A program made the translations under genes and the position numbers. From Pseudeuparius sepicola (lineage: Eukaryota > Arthropoda > Insecta > Coleoptera > Anthribidae): a stretch of 64,000 nucleotides of DNA. The notes beneath the pieces are model-generated. The model had not been told where the DNA came from and searched no databases. It worked only from the letters and a program-made list of their open reading frames with translations. Where the stretch lies: the NCBI GenBank assembly GCA_963920635.1, contig OY987303.1, positions 49,475,223 through 49,539,222 on the forward strand, in the 5' to 3' direction. Each line of letters opens with the position of its first letter. Position 1 is the first letter of the stretch. Of the stretch, positions 56,578 through 64,000 are shown piece by piece.

Positions 56578-56748
56578 ATGCTTTCAGACCGCATTCTGAT
56601 GGCCAGGCTGTCACTTTGTCGACAAGAATCGAACCCGGTAAAATTTCGACTGCACCGAGTCATATGTCAACCTATGAAGCCATGTCTCGAGCCAACGATG
56701 GCCACATTTCCAATTTCTTTCAATACCACACAATAATTGGATACTTAC

Positions 56749-56880
56749 ATGTTAAAACCCAGAAGCTTAGAATTTAACGTTACAATCATGGAACCAATCC
56801 AAACTATTACGAATATTTGTGCAAATTCGGGACCCCCATCATTAGAGTCATCAGCTCGACTATGAGAGCCTTGCAAGATC
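56749..56880 (-). CDS. YIPF6: YIPF6, exon 5
   Basis: 132-nt minus-strand exon between TTTTTAG and GTAAGT, one base in and two out, matching both neighbours. ILQGSHSRADDSNDGGPEFA and FVIVWIGSMIVTLNSKLLG follow the human QRDS...DGGPQFAEVFVIVWFG...LNSKLLG order. Confidence 0.93.
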
Positions 56881-56918
56881 CTAAAAACAAAAGATAACAA
56901 AACTGTGCATATTGAATG

Positions 56919-57428
56919 GGGAACTTGAACAATTTGTTTTTATTTCTTTAATTTATTTGCCTCATCTATAGAAAGAGCACATACCAAATATCAGCCCTCA
57001 AATCGCAATATTTAATTTGCAATAAATAATTAAAGTTGTGACCGCAAGCTATTCATTTGAAACGACATGAAAAGTGCAGGGATGGTTGTGACGTCACACC
57101 ACTCGATCGATCAGAAGGCAGTGACAGGAGTGACAGCTACACAGAATTAGGGAAGGAAGAATGGAAATTTAACGTTAAAATAAACAGTTCGGCGACCCAT
57201 TTCCAGAGGGATCTGTTGTAGGTCAAAAATAAGAACCGCCTAAAAGTTTAAATTTAACAAGCACTTCTTTAACTGAATGGTGATGCTACGGGACTAGTAA
57301 TTCGTAGGTCGTGGTGTCACCAGAGGCGCCACCACCAACGAGCTACTTGACATCACAACCAAGGAGGTAATAATAAATTACGTTTGAAAGTAATACTTTT
57401 CAAAATTAATTTTTGAGAAAGTTCCCCA
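56919..57428 (+). mobile_element. GGGGAAC-end element with tRNA-like block, copy 3
   Basis: Same family as 7077-8512 and 18074-18730, with both GGGGAACTT and inverse ends present. It starts 39 bp upstream of YIPF6 exon 5 (in gene orientation). Confidence 0.65.
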
Positions 57429-59028
57429 TTATGTTCTGCTTGAAAATGAAAGTTAAAATTTGAAGCATGTGCTTTGCATAGGGTAGTTGACAATATTTTT
57501 AATTGCTCTAAAATTGTACTGTGTTTACAGTAGATGCACCAACATAACACGTAATAAATGAAACAACGGCTTTTAACCCTTATTTATTGATGATAATTAA
57601 AGACGAAGTTGCACAATTTTGTTCAGTCTGAAATCTACAGTTTCGTCGTTCTATTGACCAGAACCCCAAAAGTGGCAACTCTGTGCCTCTCAGGAGAAAC
57701 GGAACTGTAATGTTGCCGGTGCCCGATTTCAATAATCCGTGGAACAAGGGCAAATTGCAGTTTTCTATTCAAGTATCTCCAGCTTGCCTATGAATATCTG
57801 TTACTTAATGTATTGCAACCTTTGAGCTTTAACTAACGAAATTGCACACAAAAATGCAGTCACATAGACTTTTTTATTACGAATATGCTCCGTATATTGA
57901 CTCCTTTATAGCAAAATGGTGTTTATGCTGCACACGCTGGAAACTATATCCTTCATCTCTGTCACGTAACACTTTAGCATAGTCAAACGAAACCTACCTA
58001 AACACTGACTTTAGTTAAAATATCTGTACACGGAACATGCTTAAATATTCAGGTATCAATAATGGGGGAAATATTCACATATGTGGCAAAGTTACCCGCC
58101 CACCTAGGCATCTAACCATATTCATATATCCACGTCATCTAACACGTATGGTTTTCTTATCGGCAGATGACATCCCGTGATGCCAACTGTCAGTTCCGTA
58201 TCTCACTAAATCAAAACATTAGTAGATAATATTTGTGCGATTAATTATAGTTTGTTATTGATATTTACTATTATAATGTATTGTTTGCGGACCTAGTTAT
58301 CATGTTGTTAGATGTGTAAGGTAAGGTATCAAGGACCCTCAAAGGACAATTCGTAATTTGCCGAAATTTGATGCTTTTTTAGTAGCACAATTTTTTCTAA
58401 TAATCCGATGTTAGCGTCTGCCGAAATTCATGGGATAAAACTGAAAAGGTTTGTACATACGTTGTAGTAATAGTACAGTAATATATGAGTTATTAATAGA
58501 GAGAACCTCGGCCTAGGGACCATCTTGAAGGCGCGTTTATAAAGGCGCCATAATAGTGCTTAGAAGTACTGAGCCCGAATTCCGGACTTTAGGAACAACC
58601 TAACCAACAAAAATTGCAGAAAAACGATTGAATAGGTATTTACGAAAAAAAAAAACTTCTTGACTAAATGTGGTTTCACGCGGCATCATAAGTCTGGGAG
58701 TTTGAGGTTAGAATTTTGAAATTTCAACTTTCCTTGCAACTTTCACCGCAGATGAAGGTTATGTCTCAGAACACTTCAGTGGTATCGCCATGTTGCCAAA
58801 TTGACTTTATAAAACACTTGTGATGTCATAAGTGCTTTCCCGCCAGATTTCAAAGAAAGTCTAATAACTTGCTAATTACGTAAATATATATTTTTTAAAT
58901 AATCGTAGGGTCTTAGGCAAGTGTCCAGGAATTGTTTTATCAAGTTTGTAAAATTTCGTCAAGTACCCTATTAAAGTAGAAAGAACATTGATATATTCAC
59001 GCGCCATTAAAATCAAACAATTACTTAC
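57429..59028. other. YIPF6 intron 4, nothing recognised
   Basis: No exon, gene or repeat family identified. Confidence 0.4.
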
Positions 59029-59071
59029 ATTGCCATAAACGTGCATAACACCAGAGGTCCCCAAAGGTCCC
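59029..59071 (-). CDS. YIPF6: YIPF6, exon 4
   Basis: 43-nt micro-exon on the minus strand (TTTTCAG to GTAAGT). It completes W and reads DLWGPLVLCTFMA, the WDLWGPL motif of Yip1-family proteins at the start of the first membrane segment. Confidence 0.93.
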
Positions 59072-59126
59072 CTGAAAAATTAAAGTAATTGGATAGGCAT
59101 TTTTGGCAATGTTTCATCGTACATAC

Positions 59127-59205
59127 ATTCCTTAAGCAAAGTTTTCTTCTCCTTTGGAAACATGACATATGCAAATTTCACTCCTACTGCCTTTAAATCC
59201 CGTAA
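59127..59205 (-). CDS. YIPF6: YIPF6, exon 3
   Basis: 79-nt minus-strand exon (TTTCAG to GTATGT): LRDLKAVGVKFAYVMFPKEK, KTLLKE. It matches the cytosolic RDLKAVGxKF...P segment ahead of WDLWGPL. Confidence 0.95.
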
Positions 59206-59838
59206 CTGAAAAAAAGTTGTGCTGTAAGTTGTGGTTTATAAAAGATAGTGTACCAATAAAAGCAGAATTCAATGGTTTCTCTATACAGCGGAAGAAATGA
59301 GAATATCCAATAAATAGACTTAATATTTCTTCCACATCACTGGATTGTTTTGGCAAAAAAGTTCAAAACATCTTTATTACCAAAAAAATGTTTGATGATT
59401 GGTATTTCATCGATATCTTTTGTTTGAATAGATTGAGATATCAACTTCAAATTTGGTAAATGAAATCCTGCCTTCAATAGGACGGTTCAGATTGCTTTTG
59501 GGCAAAATCGCTCCAAGGAAATGAATGGAAATGAAAACGTGTATTAATTTTAAATTAAGTTTAACAGTTTATAGGTACCGAGGTTTATAGACAACAAAGA
59601 GTGTAGAGAGCATTTTGACATTATTATAAAATGAGGGTGGTTCAGAGAGGGTGCCATGAAGTGAATTTATATGAGAATATGGGGAAATCCTTATAGCCTA
59701 GAATGAAGCTATTTAAAAGTAGAATTAAGAAGTTTGTTCTTTAAACAGCCATAACTTTTTAATTGTTACTGTTAATAAAAAGGCCTATTATTACAACGAA
59801 AAGAGTGCTTCGATAGTAAATAAAATGAAAATACTTAC

Positions 59839-59958
59839 CACCGTCTCACGAATAGGTTCATCCAAGGTGTTAAAATCTGGTTGGCCCAGTACTGTGTTAT
59901 TCTTAGCACCAGGAATTACCATATCTCCTTCAACATTGTCTCCCACGTCATTATACAT
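59839..59958 (-). CDS. YIPF6: YIPF6, exon 2
   Basis: 120-nt minus-strand exon, phase 0 at both ends. MYNDVGDNVEGDMVIPGAKN and LGQPDFNTLDEPIRETV match the acidic N-terminal cytosolic tail with the (F)xTLxExxRxT motif. Confidence 0.9.
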
Positions 59959-61155
59959 CTAAAAGAAAAACTTTTAGACCAAAAGAAATATACTTAAATG
60001 TATTTGAAATTAATCGATAAATTAATGTAGTATTCGCCTTTCGCAATAGACCTTATGATAAATAATAATGATACAGAAATGATAGCCAGTGGGAAAAATA
60101 GGGTAATTATGGAACGTACTGTATGCACCGCCCGATTTTCTTGAGTGTTTTGAGGTCGGCCGTAGTTTCCGAGAAAATGAATTTTCAAATTTCCTTTTGA
60201 CACCCCACTTTTTCACGACAATATTTGGTTACAATCGAGATGAATTTAGCTCAAACTGATCACCACCCTATTTTGCACCATCTGTAACATCGAAACTTCG
60301 CGAAAACCCGCGGAAAAAAACGAAATTTACAGTTAATTAAAATACCTAAGTTAATTAAAATAATTTCAAACATTGGTGTCATTTTTATGGTCATATTTTG
60401 TGCGTCGTTTTTGCCAAACTTCAATTTTAAAAGCTACCTTGGTATACCATCGGAAAGCGCATACTAAAAGTGAATGCAAGCAAAGGGCTTTTTCACTGTC
60501 TCTAGGGTAAACCCATCTGCACAGAAGTTCAGTAGAGTGTAAAAAGTTACAAACTACAACGGCATTATGAAACACGATCAGTGCAAAAAAAGCGACAGTT
60601 AAAGAAGGGCTAGGTAAAAAGGTGCAAATAGTTGCACTTACTGTACGCAGCATGGATAGCTAAGTAAAGCTTGGACTATACAAATAGTTACAAAAGATCT
60701 AATGGCTCTCATGAGAGAAGCATTGCCTCGGGCATTGCAAACTTACGATAAAAAAAGACTCAAGGATCCTATGATTTACATGCATCATTGTATGTTCTGT
60801 GACAGGATTGAAAATCGGAAATCGCACCTGTCTCGATATGAAGCAAATAGCTGTAAGAATGTCCCAACAGTAACCTAATTGTTACCCCGGTCAAAGGATA
60901 TTTTGGACTTTCTAGGTAGAAGATCTATCAGCTACATAGAGGGAGATACATTCCTGTGGAGATACTTAGCATTTACCTCGGCATTTACATTTATTACCAC
61001 CTCGAGCCTATCTCCAAATCCGATTTGAGACCATCGAACTGATTCATTTGTCAGTTCGATGTTTGAGACCAGCCTGCACAACCTAATTTAAGGCTAATAT
61101 CTACTTGCTATTTGTTTTTATCGAGGTTTTTAATAATTAATAAAATAAGCAGTAC
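59959..61155. other. YIPF6 intron 1, repeat fragment
   Basis: Segment 60150-60330 (TTTCCGAGAAAATGAATTTT, AACTTCGCGAAAACCCGCGG) is a copy of 35640-35870. The rest shows no gene. Confidence 0.5.
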
Positions 61156-61179
61156 CTCTAATTTCGTTGTCGAAGCCAT
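61156..61179 (-). CDS. YIPF6: YIPF6, exon 1 (start codon)
   Basis: YIPF6 is a five-pass Golgi membrane protein of the Yip1 family, linked to vesicle formation. ATG at 61179 on the minus strand, eight codons (MASTTKLE) then GTACTG, phase 0 into exon 2. The seven exons sum to 675 nt, 224 aa, all phases consistent. Exon 2 also begins with an ATG in frame, so translation could start there if this exon is leader sequence. Confidence 0.7.
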
Positions 61180-61326
61180 GTTGTAAATATGTTTTTCTCA
61201 AGAAATCCAGTTCAATAGGTTTCTGAAAACATGGAAACTATTTTTCATTTATTTATTTTTCCCTGTGCAGAGTTTGCATTGGCATTCACAAAATATATTG
61301 GCATTAACGTTAACCTCTGTGATTTG

Positions 61327-61364
61327 CACCTGACACCTGACACCTGACCACCTGACCACCTGAC
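61327..61364. promoter_or_regulatory. tandem CACCTGA E-box cluster upstream of YIPF6
   Basis: Five tandem CACCTGA(C) units lie about 150-185 bp before the YIPF6 start codon. CACCTG is an E-box of the Snail/bHLH type. Whether it acts as a regulatory array or is only a small satellite cannot be told from sequence. Confidence 0.5.
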
Positions 61365-61974
61365 GTGCACCACGGGCCACGGGCCTCGTACTTGCATACC
61401 ACAGGGAAGAGAAATAACTCTGAAGTTGCACACAAACCACAAACCAGATAAGAATAGACCGTCGATGGAGGCAGCGTTGGAGCGGTTAGGCAGTTCGTTC
61501 CCGAGGTAATGCAGTGGCGTAGAATGTGCGTTTTTGTGCAGTGTAGAATATCTACCGTTCTAAGTTCTTAATATTGTTATGTTATCTTGGCGAAGAATGT
61601 AAACAAACATAAACTGATTACATATGTTATTACCGCGCGTTGACTGGCATTAATACGTCAGTCAACGCTAAAACCCTCAATAGCAGTATTCGATAGGCAG
61701 GAAAAAATCTTATATACCTACCTAAATCGTATAAATCGATTGAAATGGCCTAAAACAGGTCTTGTGATATTATATAAACCAAATCCCAAATCTCTTTTCA
61801 TCCCTTAGATAGTGATTTCGGATGTTCTACTGATTTTTTCAAATAAAAAATTCAAGTTGTCTGGATAAGTATATTGTATAAACAAATGTAATGACTATGT
61901 ATAAAACAACTGTAAAGAGTTGTTTGAATAAATATTTTTGAGGCTACCTATTACCACAGAATAGACACCGTAAA

Positions 61975-62011
61975 ATAGCACAGAATAGCCAAGGTGGCTA
62001 TTCTGTGCTAT
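61975..62011. repeat. perfect 17-bp hairpin
   Basis: ATAGCACAGAATAGCCA and its exact inverse are separated by three bases. Another AGAATAG lies shortly upstream at about 61959-61965. Confidence 0.8.
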
Positions 62012-62197
62012 TACTAATTTAACAAGATTATAACGATATTTTCAAAGAGACAGGGAGCTATATTTTGCTGTTATAATTTTTCGTTGCTTCAACAAATATT
62101 TTATTTATTCTTACCGAACTAATTTTCCCAATTTAACAAAATGGCCTACTGCTTGACAAATTTTACATACCGAACTGTTATACCACGTTATATAATA

Positions 62198-63062
62198 GAC
62201 CGGGAGATAGTGACAGATTTTTGGACGTGATTTTACTCTGTATGCTTTTCAAAGGGCATTATGTGGCACATATTCTCACAATAATAAGGTATGAATCAGA
62301 GAGTCATCCTGGGTTCTTCATGTGAAAACTGAGTTATCAATTATTCGAAAAATATGCGTTTTGATATGATTTTATACAGGCTGCCATGTGTTTTATAATG
62401 AACTTCAAAATAAAAAATTCCTCGGGAAAATAGGCATACCGTTAGGGTGGGTCCAAAGGGCTATTATTGCCACGTGATCTTGTATTTTAATAATTAATTT
62501 TTCCACGTTTCTGAACAGGCTGCCAATGAGAAGTATGCAAGTTCTTATTATGAAAATGCTGAAAAAAAGATGGCATACCTTTCGCGCATGTCCAAGTACT
62601 GTTTAAAGTTTAAATTGAATGTTATTTAATCATTTAAACGAGTTATTCGATGTAAAGTGTGCTTGGACATGCGCAAACGGTATGCCATCTTTTTTTCAGC
62701 ATTTTCATAATAAGAACTTGCATACTTCTCATTGGCAGCCTGTTCAGAAACGTGGAAAAACTAATTATTAAAATACAAGATCACGTGGCAATAATAGCCC
62801 TTTGGACCCACCCTAACGGTATGCCTATTTTTTTCGAGGAATTTTTTATTTTGAAAATCATTTTAAAACACATGGCAGCCTGTATAAAATCATATCAAAA
62901 CGCATATTTTTCGAATAATTGAAAACTCAGTTTTTCACATGAAGAACCCAGGATGACTCTCTGATTCATACCTTATTATTGTGAGAATATGTGCCACATA
63001 ATGCCCTTTGAAAGGCATACTGAGTAAAATCACGTCCAAAAATCTGTCACTATCTCCCGGTC
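62198..63062. mobile_element. complete fold-back element, 865 bp
   Basis: GACCGGGAGATAGTGACAG at the left is inverted at the right, and the arms (about 430 bp each) pair nearly along their whole length around a centre near 62630. It is the same family as the interrupted copy 34473-36563. The plus ORF at 62659-62922 is within an arm and not a gene. Confidence 0.85.
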
Positions 63063-64000
63063 CAAATAAATTACATAATATGATACCATAGAGATCATAT
63101 ACTTATTTTGATCTCTATTGTATGATTTTCCTGAATACATCTCTGATTTCTATTCTCCCAATATGGCGTCAAGGTCATTGAGTAATTGACTGTTTTAACT
63201 TAACTGTGTATTTTTGATACTGTCCTAACCTAACCTATATATTTGTGATACGTGATACCGTTAAATATGGCTTCCACTTTCGCACTTTCCTAGTACCTGG
63301 TACATGATTCCTATGCACAAAATATTTTTTGCTGTGAGTTATTATTATAATTAACAGGTAATTATTAACCTACTTTATAAAAAGAAAATAAAAATTAGGG
63401 ATAAGGGGCTCTATAGAATAACCTATATTTTGCTTCAAAATTCATAATTGCTTGATTCCATAAGCTTACCTAGGCAGTTTTGTTTGAAAACATCTTGCTA
63501 AGCAACATTTTATGGATTAGTTTAAATTATTGTTAGTAGGTTTCTGTCTCAAGACTGTAATTTAAAAAATATATATTATTTTTAGGACCTCTCAAAAATA
63601 ATAGAATTTAGGTAGAGCACGATGTTTTCTAATTAAGGCCATACGTTCGTCCTCTGTGAAAATTAACAGAAATTAACGAAAGGTATTCCCATAAACTGTC
63701 GCTACAGCCTCTTTTCCAAGATATAGGTGGACCTTAAACAACTGCTTTTTATTTTATAATTCAGTCTGTGAACAACCACATTTTTTCGTACCCGCCTGTT
63801 GGGCAACAAACTCCAGCAACCATAACCAATATAGTCCATCCAGATCCTGCATGATTACTTACCTAATTAATTTATTAAGCAGCCAAACCAAAACATTATA
63901 AGTAAAAGCTAAAGGAAAATAAACGCGGGACCTTAAACCGATATTGTTGGAAGTGGCTATTTATACGTCCGACTTATATGAAAGTCGGTATACGTCTTGC
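63063..64000. other. no gene recognised
   Basis: AT-rich DNA to the end of the window without a supported exon. Confidence 0.4.

Noticed and set aside
63219..63240. CCTAACCTAACC, like insect telomere repeat TTAGG
   Set aside because: Only two units and surrounded by ordinary sequence.

Overview
The window is nuclear DNA of an animal, almost certainly an insect. It is AT-rich and intron-containing, with very short introns (47-57 nt) next to introns bloated by transposons, and it holds four animal housekeeping genes. The repeats are typical of arthropods: Tc1/mariner elements with TA target duplications, pogo, hAT, PIF/Harbinger, P-like, a MULE/ZSWIM-like gene and a non-LTR retrotransposon. 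The order is not resolved; a beetle is only a guess.

Host genes were found by joining exons across consensus splice sites with matching phase. (1) A TopBP1/Mus101 gene runs on the minus strand from 27.57 kb down to 5.58 kb. BRCT0 to BRCT5 are mostly present; one exon between 9.5 and 11.8 kb was not located and the 3' part (BRCT6-8) is not seen. (2) NDUFV3, a mitochondrial complex I subunit, lies on the plus strand at 34.1-37.9 kb: two exons, 102 aa, complete. (3) A lysosomal DNase II lies on the minus strand from 50.17 to 38.1 kb: six exons, 348 aa, complete with both catalytic histidines, tail-to-tail with NDUFV3. (4) YIPF6, a Golgi Yip1-family membrane protein, lies on the minus strand from 61.18 to 50.98 kb: seven exons, 224 aa, complete.

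THAP zinc-finger exons are scattered among these genes. One THAP 3' exon (17900-18000) sits 47 nt upstream of TopBP1 exon 2, on the same strand and in matching phase, so an alternative THAP-TopBP1 fusion transcript is possible. THAP first exons lie upstream of TopBP1 exon 1 (28782-28855) and upstream of NDUFV3 (33623-33699). A fourth THAP start lies inside a 361-bp P-element-like derivative with an 8-bp target duplication (17021-17381).

Most of the rest is mobile DNA. A structurally intact 2.3-kb DD41D Tc1/mariner-type element with 534-bp inverted repeats and a spliced 360-aa transposase occupies 12446-14758. A second 2.3-kb element with a damaged transposase and an expanded D-D spacing (DD53D) sits in DNase II intron 3 (45512-47825). 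A 2.97-kb pogo-like element with a 614-aa DD35D transposase lies at 29072-32040. A broken MULE/ZSWIM-like gene with a SWIM finger and a PHD-like tail (19.6-24.5 kb) is split by two nested palindromic insertions. MITEs and fold-back elements fill the introns, several nested in one another. DNase II intron 4 contains a 226-bp duplicate of the exon 3/intron 3 junction between two 310-bp direct repeats.
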